Origin: Blastomussa wellsi
Taxonomy: Eukaryota; Cnidaria; Anthozoa; Scleractinia; Plerogyridae
Assembly: GCA_947652115.1 (NCBI GenBank)
Contig: OX393573.1
Span: 4,414,052 to 4,478,051, forward strand
Length of the DNA: 64,000 bases
Reading direction: 5' to 3'
Under the pieces are notes generated by a model that was not told the DNA's origin, ran no database searches, and was given only the letters and a program-made list of their open reading frames with translations. The translations under genes were made by a program, and so were the position numbers. The stretch's first letter is position 1. Each line of letters starts with the position of its first letter. Shown here one piece after another: positions 56,301-64,000 of the stretch.

Positions 56301-58927
56301 TGATATTCCTCATTCAGGACAGTGTAAATGAGGCTGTCTGACTCCTACATATTTTAATTGTTGAAACAAAAATAATTAAAAAATTACTACTAGCACAAGT
56401 TGAACATTAAGTACTATTTAAATAAATATGTATGTACTAATTTGGACTAATTATTAAAATGACAAAAATCCCATTTCAGACTCTAAACAACATGCTCATT
56501 TCTCTTTAATTCTGTTTTTCAGCCTGCAGCAAAATGTGGTCTTGAAAATTAATAAGAACAAGTCTTAACTTGAATGCCTACATGGAATAATGGACATCTG
56601 CAAGAAACTGAACAGGTTTATAACAACTGCTTAATAAGCTTAAGTACATGTATTATGCACTGAATAGGGATGACCCAAAAATTTTCAGATAATTCCTCAT
56701 GATCATAATGTTTTAAAATAATATTTTGAAAATATAATTGATACTATTTTGCAAATCTCAAGGAAAGTGGACTATTTGTTCCCTGAAAAACTTACAGCAT
56801 TAAAACAAAACACAGCTTGTTACATTTAAATATATATTTATCTATATAAAAAAAATCATTAATTACCTCAGAGTCCATATCAACATTGAGAGAACTGAAG
56901 TCTGTGCAAATGACAAGAGGAACAATAATGTTGAAGGGCAAACGGTTTCTTTTAAAATTACTGCACGAGACGTTGAATATTAAGTGGTAATTAGAAACTA
57001 ATCACTTTAATTGCATCTGTCAAAAGTAGGCTGCACACAGGCTCTCCAGTGAGCATGTCAAAAGCACATTGCAATCAATAAGACATTCCAATTTTATTGT
57101 TTGGATTCCGCCACTTTTTTGCCTCAAAATAGAGTTTTAAAGTTCCCGCGTCAGCCACGCCCAATGAAGATGACTGACAGTTGCTATAATAAAAGAGTAG
57201 TCCTGGTTCTAGAATGGGCCATGACGTCATGTCACGAAGCGTCAAATCTTCCTGCCAGTTCATTTCACTGTTAATTCAGAAATATGATTTATTGTAAGGG
57301 ATTTCATCCGAATAAATTATGTGTTGCTGAGAGTTGTTCAAATACTGCTGACTAAGAGTAAGGAATTTCCTGAAGTGATGTCATTCGTCACCAATCTTTG
57401 ATTATACGGTCAACTTCATTGGGCGTGGCCAAAGCAGGAAATTCAAAGCTTGATTTTGGGGTGAAAAGTGACGAAATAAAGAAAAATTGTTCAGAATAGT
57501 TTTCTACGTATTCTAGAGATACCAAAGCCAAAATAATCGCTTTTGACCATATAGACACTTTAAAATAAACATGTTCAAAGTCAATGACAGTGCATGAGAG
57601 TTTCAGGCCAAAGAGCAAGAATTTCACCTCCCACCCTCGTTTGGCTCGGGATAATAATAAATATAAATTATTTACTGTAACAGGATAACTCTTGATCAGT
57701 AGACACATCATTTTTTCAAAACATACCTTTATTTTGCTGGTCTGTTTCGAGTGGATAGGAAAGTGACTGCAATGTCTTCAGCTCAACAGGTGCACTAGCA
57801 GTTTTCTTCTAAACAATAAGTGAGAAAGTATATAGAGCAATTAACGAGGTAGACCACGAGCAGTCCCTGTTTTTCTTAGTCCCTCGAGCACAAGCGAAAA
57901 AATGGCTGCGCGAAACCTGGGTCTAAGAAAAAAGGGACTGATCGTAGTCTATTAATGAGGTGATGGGGAGCTAAGATGCTTCCCATCTGTTCGCACAAAC
58001 TGTTGAAATAGCCATTAAAAGATTGGATCATTCTTCAACTCACAAGACTGATGCCAATTATCAACATTTAGAGGCATTGGCAGGAAATTTCTGACAAAAT
58101 TTTAAGGATGTTTAGTGGTCAACTCTTTTGACCAACCACAAATGTACTATTTAACGTAGGGTACAGAACAGAAAATCTCAGCTAGGTACAAATCCCTGGC
58201 CTACACTGATTCATGTATGTTGCAATGGGAAGGGAGGGGGAGACTAGATGATATTTAAGACAAATAACACGTCGCACCCCCTGACCAATTTATATTTACT
58301 GGTTAATATAAATGTACTAATGTATTAATGTACCATAAGCTTACATGATTCGATGAACGCTGTTCCTGTGAAAGTTTTTCAATTATAGCGGATGGCATTT
58401 TGAAACAGCGTTTGATTGTCTTGTTTCGCCTGTCCATGACCTTCCTCTCCGGGTATTCTTTAGCCCCTTTATCTTTGTAGGAATTCAGAAGGGCTGCTCT
58501 TAAATTATTGCTCGCAGTCCTGTGATTAAATGTGACGCTTTTACTACTTTTTGGCTCCCTCCGCGCCGCGCGCCATTCAAACCAGTATTTCCAAACCACA
58601 TCTTGCCAGTCAAGCTCGTAAATTCCATCGCAGCGACTGACAAATCGTGCAACTTTTCCTTTTTCTATCAAAGAACAGATCCAGCCATATATTCCTTCGT
58701 CTGCAAACGCTTGTGTGTCGGCTGAAGTAGGAAAGTCAAAAGAATTTGGAATAAACTTAGAACACGATTTTAATGACTCTTGTTCTTAAAGATCACTTCA
58801 TACCTTCAGAACCACTTGTCGGCTCAGTGCTGTTAGATTCGGAAACAGACAAACTTGAAAATGAAGACGAACTTGAAGAGAAAGAGTCGGCGGAATACGC
58901 CACATCTTTGTCTCCTCCAGCCGCCAT
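45603..58927 (-). CDS. IRF-like / IPT-TIG / RHIM-like / TPR protein, 11 exons
   Basis: Exons in transcript order: 58927-58804, 58721-58345, 57808-57727, 56901-56867, 56344-56200, 54523-54471, 52056-51882, 51356-51147, 48900-48672, 47886-47822, 47389-45603. Every junction is GT-AG, every phase matches, and the 3282 nucleotides give 1093 residues without a stop. ATG at 58927 (MAAGG, A at -3, G at +4) opens a Ser-rich leader. Residues about 47-150: IRF-like DNA-binding domain. About 168-272: Ser/acidic linker. About 266-375: IPT/TIG domain. About 400-475: hydrophobic helices. Residues 491-511: weak RHIM-like motif. Residues about 796-1085: TPR-like domain shared with the genes at 12128 and 17182. 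The simplest reading is a transcription factor regulated by, or acting with, the RHIM/TPR scaffolds. I know no described family with this order. The model is in silico only. Confidence 0.75.
47574..47751. mobile_element. foldback element in an intron
   Basis: ATAGATTCCATGTTGCCGCG plus CGTCTGTTCAGTAATAGATC is inverted at the right as GATCTATTACTGAACAGACG plus CGCGGTAACATGGAATCTAT. Between exons 10 and 11 of the IRF-like gene. Confidence 0.8.
48193..48487. mobile_element. tRNA-like core framed by inverted repeats
   Basis: Left arm GAAATGACGATCATCGCAGT is inverted as ACTGCGATGATCATTTTTC at the right, with AATTTCAATTTAAGCAATTG against CAATTGCTCAAAATGGAAAT. The tRNA-like sequence 48345-48416 lies between. 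The right side (TTTTCAGGCTTCTTTATTCC onward) recurs beside the tRNA-like relic at 63872. Confidence 0.7.
48345..48416 (+). tRNA. tRNA-like sequence, anticodon position GGT (Thr), probably SINE-borne
   Basis: 72 bases fit a cloverleaf: acceptor AGCTTCA/TGAAGCC, D arm GCTC-AGTTGGTA-GAGC, T arm ATGGG-TTCGAAT-CCCGT. The anticodon loop is CCGGTAT, so positions 34-36 read GGT. Position 33 is C rather than the invariant T, base 1 is A opposite C72, and pair 31-39 is A-C. These defects, the intronic position and the inverted-repeat frame favour a transposon-borne tRNA relic over a working gene. Confidence 0.55.
48672..48900 (-). CDS. exon 9: hydrophobic helical region
   Basis: Acceptor CTTTATTTTCAG before 48900, donor AA|GTAAGT after 48672. 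Encodes 76 residues beginning ADVAGSLFNFAFLRVLAFVA, rich in Leu, Val, Phe and Ala, then EKLVSLLEYLVKNRDRQTAA. It looks like packed amphipathic helices rather than a transmembrane segment. No family recognised. Exon 10 (47886-47822) follows with LLLDIVANNEATQNCGKTSS. Confidence 0.7.
49478..49950 (+). mobile_element. SINE-like repeat split by a MITE
   Basis: Same family as 19585-19830: GGTACCACGTTGTGTTCTTG, CTACCCAGGTGTATAAATGG, and after the inserted MITE (49667-49848) GGAGGAATAGAAATATCTCC and TTGGGATAAGCTTCAGTC. Confidence 0.7.
49667..49848. mobile_element. foldback MITE with 9-bp target duplication, nested in a SINE
   Basis: Ends GGCATGTACTAAAACCAGGA and TCCTGGTTTTAGTACATGCC are perfect inverted repeats, flanked by ACAATTGAC on both sides (49658-49666, 49849-49857). 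The arms consist largely of a CCGGAACAC minisatellite in opposite orientations. It inserted after the SINE. Confidence 0.92.
49975..50450 (-). mobile_element. Penelope-like element 3' end with GIY-YIG motif
   Basis: On the minus strand the sequence encodes CTLCKKLYIGETGRRLGDRF then REHLRDVEKDD, the zinc-cysteine and GIY-YIG core of Penelope-like endonucleases. The same C-terminal tail as 43555-44080 follows, then the conserved 3' UTR ending TCAACTGGGTTGATAATG (plus strand). Confidence 0.85.
51147..52056 (-). CDS. exons 7 and 8: IPT/TIG domain
   Basis: Exon 7 is 52056-51882, exon 8 is 51356-51147. Together with the end of exon 6 they read GPYQGGNMSFIFLEQSL, CKVIFSSPKHSLTPRE, LTIKVRVPHCP, GKLTVQVLVKTMDG and ETRYTY. 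This is the strand order of IPT/TIG immunoglobulin-like domains as in Rel/NF-kappaB, NFAT, EBF and CAMTA: G-x-x-x-GG, a V-x-F strand, a V-x-V-P turn, and a closing Y-x-Y strand. No Rel DNA-binding domain precedes it; an IRF-like domain does. Confidence 0.7.
52204..52350. mobile_element. palindromic element in intron 6
   Basis: AGCCTAAGCCATGTATTATA at the left is inverted as TATAACATATGGCTTAGGCT at the right. The inner part GTAGAAAACACGAGCC pairs with GGCGAGTGTTTTCTAC. Structure recalls 5481-5673 with a different sequence. Confidence 0.75.
52611..52735. repeat. two-unit tandem repeat
   Basis: Units of about 60 bases: CTGATAAAACATGGGTTTTT, GACCAATCAGAG, then GCACAG and CTATCT(G/A)TATTATAA, repeated once with few changes. 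GACCAATCAGAG contains an inverted CCAAT box. Confidence 0.75.
54076..54233 (+). mobile_element. SINE-like repeat, 3' part
   Basis: GATGGACTAGCATCCCATCC and GAGTAGAAATATACC with GTATGGGCCACTTTGGCAC; family of 19585-19830. Confidence 0.7.
55859..56100 (+). mobile_element. SINE-like repeat with tRNA-like head
   Basis: GGGCTGCAGTGGCCAAATGA starts a tRNA-like head; GTTCTTAGGCAAGACTCTTT, a poly-G run at 56031-56044 and CTAGCATCCCATCCAGGGAG follow, as in the other copies. Confidence 0.7.
57850..57951. mobile_element. foldback MITE with 9-bp target duplication, copy 2
   Basis: TAGACCACGAGCAGTCCC and GGGACTGATCGTAGTCTA ends, flanked by TTAACGAGG (57841-57849) and TTAATGAGG (57952-57960). Shorter relative of 15477-15604. 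In intron 2 of the IRF-like gene, 41 bases from exon 3. Confidence 0.8.
58345..58721 (-). CDS. exon 2: IRF-like DNA-binding domain
   Basis: Acceptor TTTCCTACTTCAG before 58721, donor CAT|GTAAGC after 58345. The residues FADEGIYGWICSLIEKGKV, then GIYELDWQDVVWKYWFEWR, then ASNNLRAALLNSYKD and KTIKRCFKMP follow the order of IRF domains: W-(L/I)-x-x-x-I-(D/E)-x-G, (I/F)-x-x-x-W, the recognition helix (N/K)-x-R-x-A-(L/M)-N, and a closing (V/K)-x-x-(Y/F)-x-(M/L). The tryptophan pattern is only partly kept. This rests on motif order by eye; a divergent DNA-binding domain of another class is the main alternative. Confidence 0.6.
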
Positions 58928-58987
58928 GTTTACTTCATCATGTCCAAGTGGACGAGAAGGACTGGGAACATTATTTGGACCGGAGTA

Positions 58988-58998
58988 GGGGAATCCCC
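58988..58998. promoter_or_regulatory. palindromic kappaB site
   Basis: GGGGAATCCCC, a complete match to GGGRNNYYCC and symmetric, 61 bases upstream of the start codon at 58927 on the minus strand, hence in the promoter or 5' UTR of the IRF-like/TPR gene. Rel/NF-kappaB binding is inferred from sequence only. Confidence 0.6.
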
Positions 58999-60439
58999 GG
59001 TTTGTCATGAAAATCAAGCTGGCGTCAGATTAAAAGCTCGCTAACAATGGAGACTCGGCTCGGAGCAGTCTACAGTCTGCTCACCCTCGGTGGTCGAGAG
59101 AAATCGAGCGACAGGACAACACACGGCACAAACAAGACGTGGACAAACTGTTATCTACTCATCAAAACACGGAAGTCATACATTTTAGACAAAACGTAGA
59201 AATTTATAAAGCAACGACAAAACGCATAGACCCTTAACTTTATTCTTCTGTTGACGCTCAAGTTGTTAATTTTGATCGTCGCAACTGTCTGCCAGTGTCT
59301 GTTTTTTTTTATGGCAAGTTAGGTCAACAAAGGCGCAATAATCGGCTCTCTTTGGTCCGAATAACAAAACGTTCGACACAATTTCTGTTCTGGTGGACAG
59401 TAAAAAAATGCATGAAGGCAGTCTTTTCTGTAAGATCGAACAGCAAACGAAGGTCGTTCCAAGAACGTTTAATGTTTTCGAATGCAAAATAGTTTGATCT
59501 TACAAGAGATGAGTGACACAAAAAAATCGCCAGCAAGTGCGCCTACTAATAATACAATACATCAGCTAACTACATTTATAAAGCAAACGATAGGCCTTTG
59601 CAACAAAGCTTTTATTAAGAGAAACATCGCATGCAACAAATGTTCTATTTCTGCCACGCATTATAAGTGGTAAAATGTTTTTTGGTGTCTCCTGGAAGGC
59701 TTTTTATTACTCTGCTGTGTTCTTGAGAAGAATTTTTTCAATACTTTCTCAGCGCCGGTATCAGCGTAAACTTCATCTAGTGCGACGTTGCGAGGCAGGA
59801 AGCACACCTCTTTCGTGCGCGCCTTCGACCAACCTGCGTTCCCACGATCCCGCATCCCTCATGCTCGCGTCCCACGTTCCTCGCGTGTCAAAAACTTCTT
59901 AAGCGAGACATGTCAGTTGATTGTCATAGCAATATCGAAATGAAAAGAAACTACGAAGTTTACTACCATAGCACTTTTTAACAGTGCAGTACAACCAAAA
60001 GCTCTCAGTTTTGCGTGCATTTTATGTAATCTGTTTGGTAGAATCAGTTCGCTTTACATCAAAAGTCCATTCGTATCTTTTCTGGAGATTTAAAGGAGCT
60101 ATGCCACAAATGGCACAGTTTGAAAGAAAAAAAATATAAAAAAATGGCATCGCTTTTCTTGACTGTTAATAGTCCTTGTTCCTTTTGGGCTTACTGTTAC
60201 CGCTGATGTTTTCCTACCGTAAAGTTTGTTGTCTATTATTTTGAAGTTTTCTATTCTATTCTATTACTCCATATGACATAGTGTGACATAGCTCTTTCAA
60301 ATGAACAAATCTCAACAGGCAGATAATTACGACTCCTTTGAAAAGATTACTCCGTGTTTTTACTGTTTTATATCTCCCTATTGAGGAATCATGTTTCTGT
60401 TATTTTTTCCTTTTTCATAGCATAACAAGCTGCAGAGAT
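58999..60439. other. spacer between IRF-like gene and CAND1
   Basis: Promoter side of the minus-strand IRF-like gene and 3' side of minus-strand CAND1. Short open frames (59266-59902) have no family resemblance. No transposon recognised. Confidence 0.5.
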
Positions 60440-62692
60440 TCAAGTAGTGTCCATTGACTCTGCGGATCCGGCATCTCTCTGAATGGAATCAAACATTGAC
60501 GATAGCTCGGGGCTGGACTTAATCTGGGCTAGGAATTCACTGAGCAAGGGACTTTTATCTGAAAAAAAAAATCCAATAAAATAGTCTTACTTTAGGATTG
60601 ATTGCGAGTGCAAAATAAAATCAAGGTTCTGTAATGCAGTGTCGACGATTTCTCGAGTAGCACCGATCTTCGGATTTGCTCGGATTCATTCTTCGGAATC
60701 AGTATTTACTTCCCACGTTTCCGCAGCCTCTTCGGAAATCTTCGGAAAATCTTTGTCTTTGAACTGTCTTCAGAAACATCAGCAAGACTTCGGGTATCGT
60801 CAATCCGAGATTACATAAATACAATTCTTCTTAGCCAATCAGCTACGTAATTTTTGTTATTTTGAACACTTACCGCTGTCCGGAATCGACAGCAGAGCAG
60901 CCACAGCTCTGAGCGCGGATCTTTTAAGTTCGTCCTGTTTTTCGAATTCTTGTTTAACGGAATTTGCCTTCACCTTCGTTTGTAACGTCGCTCTTAAGGG
61001 TTCCACAAGGATATCCACTCCTAGAGAAAATCAGAATCTCAATTTGAGCAAAGCAAGGGGGTGGAAAAATGAGTTGTGGTACATGTACTCATATTATTTT
61101 CTGGAAATTTGGCCAGTGTCTCAATAGTATTGCTTATGATTCAAGTGTTACAACGCTGGTGTTCAAAAAGGTGTGTTCTATATATAACGCGAATACTCAC
61201 GCTGTAGTATAGCATTCGGACACAAAGACGACAGCCTCACTAGCATCAGAAACGTTAGCATCTGAACAAGAAACAAACGAAAATTAGCGAGCTAGCATGG
61301 TACTATGCGGCACTTTGCCCTCTCGGGAATATCCGCTCGGGATTGTCCGCTCGGGATTGTCCGCTCGGGATTGCCCGCATTGGCCCGTAAAAACTGGTGA
61401 TTTCATAAATGGCTGCCAATTTTAAATTCTTTTGTATTCATTTCAATTCGCCTTTCTAATCTCGTTTTTGAGTTGGTAAATCAAAAGAAATTTTCATTTC
61501 AAACGAAGGTTAGAAAGGCTAATTTAAATGCACACAAAAGAAATTAAAATTGGCAACCATTTATTAAATAGATCTATGCCATGTAATCCAATCGATCTTT
61601 TACTGACTTAGCTTGTTGTTCCGTCAAATTTAACTTCTTTCCAACCAAGTGCAAGGGCCGTACTGGGGAATATTGGACCAAGCGTACATGACGGTACTAA
61701 CCTTGATGTCGTAATGATCCTTTAGCCCGTCTTCCACGTGACTCAGGAACTCGAAGATGTCCAGCCTGTCGAGGCACGTGTCGAGAAGTGTGTACATACA
61801 TTCGAACGCAGCCTGGTTAAAAAAAAAAAGGATTTTCAGGATATCAAAAGGCACCAAAATAGCCTGAGCACACGCGAACGACGCTATCGAAGAGCGAAAA
61901 CTGCCTCGAGCGATCTAGAAGTAAGTTTAGTCGCTGGTTTATCTCAGGCAACCAAAAACGCAGATAGAGAAGCAGCTCTCTGTTTCCTTTTCGGGAACGG
62001 GGGAAGGGGGGGGGGGGGGGGTCTTGAGGGGTGAGAGGGAATCCAGATGGAATTTTTTGGACAGCATACTATGTCTAGAAATATTTGAAATCAAAAAAGA
62101 ATTCGGGATACTCTTGAAAAAGTAAAACAAACCTTTAGTTACAACAAACTCTACAATATGGGGTCTTATAATCGAGAAAAGTTATTTTTCTTAAACAGCC
62201 ATAGCTAAATATGAGTACATTGTGCCCAGAGCGCTTATTCTCGGAAGGATTTTCCGTCCAACTTTTTCCTTTTTTTTTGGGGGGGGGGGGGGGGGAGGGT
62301 TTTTTTCTGCATTTGACAGTAAGGTATCTCCACAAAATCCTTCCCGCTCTTTTGACTCAAAGACAAGTTACAAGTTTGTTCAGTTTATTCAACACAAACC
62401 CACGAACTCTACCCCGTTACTGCACCGTGTTTGATGACCACCACTAAAGCTTTGGCAAACACTAACTTTCGAGTACGCTCTCTTGTTTGGAGATTTACAG
62501 GAGCAACGAGACACGCGAAAATGCGCCCGAACGCAAAATGAGAAGAGTATGAAGCCCAAACAATTCCAACACAAAATGAGAACACTACCGCAATAGTAAC
62601 AGTAAGGAAAGAGTGCGTACTTTTCTTATGTCCAACCCATCATCCACCGTGTGTTTGAAGGGTCCCATTTCAACTTCTCGGATGAGCTCTTT
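60440..62692 (-). CDS. CAND1: CAND1, last five exons (partial)
   Basis: Exons in transcript order: 62692-62621, 61812-61702, 61261-61201, 61020-60874, 60558-60440, all GT-AG with matching phases. They read [80 protein letters not shown] and the end SMDTT, which I recognise as the C-terminal HEAT repeats and tail of CAND1. CAND1 binds unneddylated cullin-Rbx1 and exchanges substrate receptors of cullin-RING ubiquitin ligases. The 5' part lies beyond the right edge; no further exon is seen from 62693 to 64000. Confidence 0.95.
61409..61561. mobile_element. foldback element in a CAND1 intron
   Basis: AATGGCTGCCAATTTTAAAT at the left is inverted as AATTAAAATTGGCAACCATT at the right. The middle has CTTTCTAATCTCGTTTTTGA, related to 11188-11295. 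Confidence 0.75.
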
Positions 62693-62843
62693 CTGCAAGA
62701 GAGGGAAACGACAAATTAATAAGACAATTTCTCCTCTTGGACTGAGTGGGTTGCACATTGGAAAATACTCGGTGAAGGTCCCGTTTCTTCGCTGAGGCGT
62801 TACACAACAGTGAACTCTTCACACGATAAGATGCTATTTGTAA

Positions 62844-63138
62844 TTATATAATAACCAAATCAATGCGCGCGCTCTGATTGGTCAATCAGCTATGGTTTAT
62901 TGTGCCAGTAAACTCATGGAAAAATCGCGCGTCTTCTGAATTATTATATAAAAGCAATAGACCACAAGTTTCTATGGTTTATAGACTGATAAACCACTTG
63001 GGATGTTGGAAGAACACTCGAAGAATTCGTAAATCACTCGCCTGCGGCTCGTGATTTACAAATTCTTCTCGTGTTCTGCCAACATCCCGCGTGGTTTATC
63101 AGCTTGTAAACCATAGAAACTTGTGGTCTATTGCTTAA
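62844..63138. mobile_element. palindromic element with tail, copy 2
   Basis: Reverse-orientation relative of 5481-5780: tail with TTATATAATAACC and CAATGCGCGCGCTCTGATTG, then a palindrome (AAGCAATAGACCACAAGTTT left, AAACTTGTGGTCTATTGCTT right) with a central CTCGCCTGCGGCTCG. Confidence 0.8.
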
Positions 63139-63534
63139 GTAAATCACAACATACCTTCCACTATCGTCCATTATCCGTATCTTGAAATGCGCGCAAGCAC
63201 CTTACACCCGTCAGATACATGAAAATTATTTTTTAAAGGTCGACTTTATAATACGCACCATTAGCAAGTTCGCCTTGCTTCAAATTGGTACAAGGGTTAT
63301 TTGTTTAGTTTTTAGCTGGGAAAGGAGTTTACACAAAAGATAAATGTAAAAGCAAATTCTGGTTTGAAATTTCGCGAAGTACAGAAACGTTCAGGTAAAA
63401 ATTGAGGATAAAATAAAATAAGCGCACTGTTTACAACAGACTTTCACTTAAAGGGGCTACGTCACGATATTTTGAGTTATTTCTTCGACAACCTAAATTA
63501 TCCTTAAAATTAAGGAAACCTAAAAAATAATAGT

Positions 63535-63690
63535 TTTCTAAGGAAGAAAAACACCAAAGGAGCGATACTGAAACAAAAAGGAACAAGGATGGCTGAGGAT
63601 GGAGAAGATTGAAACGGATTGGAAATGACGATTTTGAAAAATTTAGGCTAAATTTTTTAAAGTGCACGAACGAAGACGTAGCTCTAATTA
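63535..63690. repeat. interspersed repeat, copy 2
   Basis: Matches 44160-44335: AAGGAAGAAAAACACCAAAG, GGAACAAGGATGGCTG and GAAAAATTTAGGCTAAA. Confidence 0.6.
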
Positions 63691-63871
63691 ATAACCAGGG
63701 CTGCAAATAATTTTTCCCGTGAAAGGAAATGCATCCGACTTAGTAAGCAGTTTGACCGGACAAAACTGTATTGAAATCTGACGTCAAATGGCAGTACTGC
63801 TCGATAACACATTGTCAAAGAAAAACATTGGTGATTTCTTTCAACAGGCAAAAATAAATTGTCCAATGTGT

Positions 63872-64000
63872 GGCTTCATAGCTCAGTTGGCAGATCATCG
63901 CACCGGTATCGCGGAGGTCACAGGTTCGAATCCCTGATTTTCAGGCTTCTTCTTTCCAATTACTTAAAAATTGAAAATTCACTGAGCTGATCATTTTTCA
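63872..64000 (+). mobile_element. tRNA-derived SINE relic, runs off the edge
   Basis: GGCTTCATAGCTCAGTTGGC and CGCACCGGTATCGCGGAGGT match the tRNA-like core at 48345, but the 3' acceptor strand is deleted (CCCTGA joins directly to TTTTCAGG). The shared body then continues to the window end. Confidence 0.75.

Larger units (their letters stand above)
62693..64000. other. CAND1 intron or 5' side, repeats only
   Basis: Holds the palindromic element 62844-63138, the interspersed repeat 63535-63690 and a tRNA-like relic at 63872. No CAND1 exon recognised. Confidence 0.6.

Noticed and set aside
57075..57711. Two minus-strand frames between exons of the IRF-like gene
   Set aside because: Intronic; they share inverted CCACGCCCAATGAAG/CTTCATTGGGCGTGG words with each other, which points to a repeat, and no splice sites give matching phases.
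61738..62447. Plus- and minus-strand frames of 60-98 residues near poly-G runs
   Set aside because: Antisense to CAND1 exons or translated from poly-G tracts.

Overview
The window looks like nuclear DNA from an anthozoan cnidarian, most likely a stony coral or close relative. Coding exons are split by GT-AG introns, the spacers are AT-rich and packed with short foldback transposons, tRNA-derived SINEs, Penelope-like and LINE fragments, and the one gene with a clear vertebrate orthologue (CAND1) is animal-like. There is no operon structure, CRISPR array or rRNA. The assignment to Cnidaria is inference from repeat style and gene content; I could not run a search.

Layout. 1-2.1 kb: a two-exon gene for a small secreted cysteine-rich peptide. 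7.7-13.7 kb: a decayed tandem duplication holding a truncated RHIM-like/TPR gene hit by a Penelope-like fragment (7901-8625), a broken second peptide gene (8823-9352) and an intact RHIM-like/TPR gene (12128-13681). 17.2-18.5 kb: a second intact RHIM-like/TPR gene behind two CRE sites. 21.0-28.5 kb, minus strand: the 3' part of a macro-PARP (PARP14-like) gene, four exons joined in consistent phase, with a LINE and a 200-base assembly gap in its largest intron. 28.5-45.6 kb: no confident gene, but a repeat graveyard with a recent segmental duplication, ATCGAT-rich arrays and Harbinger-like MITEs. 45.6-58.9 kb, minus strand: an 11-exon gene whose exon phases all agree and give 1093 residues: an IRF-like DNA-binding domain, an IPT/TIG domain, a weak RHIM-like motif and a C-terminal TPR-like domain of the same family as the two plus-strand genes. 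A palindromic kappaB site lies 61 bases before its start codon. 60.4-62.7 kb, minus strand: the last five exons of CAND1.

How it fits together (inference). Three genes and one decayed copy share the order [RHIM-like amyloid motif]-[linker]-[TPR-like domain]. RHIMs drive amyloid assembly of RIPK1/RIPK3/ZBP1/TRIF in vertebrate cell death and innate immunity. Here the motif is attached to TPR scaffolds, and in one case to an apparent IRF/IPT transcription factor, close to an interferon-type macro-PARP gene. The locus is a candidate cnidarian innate-immunity or cell-death module built on a TPR family that I do not recognise from described systems.
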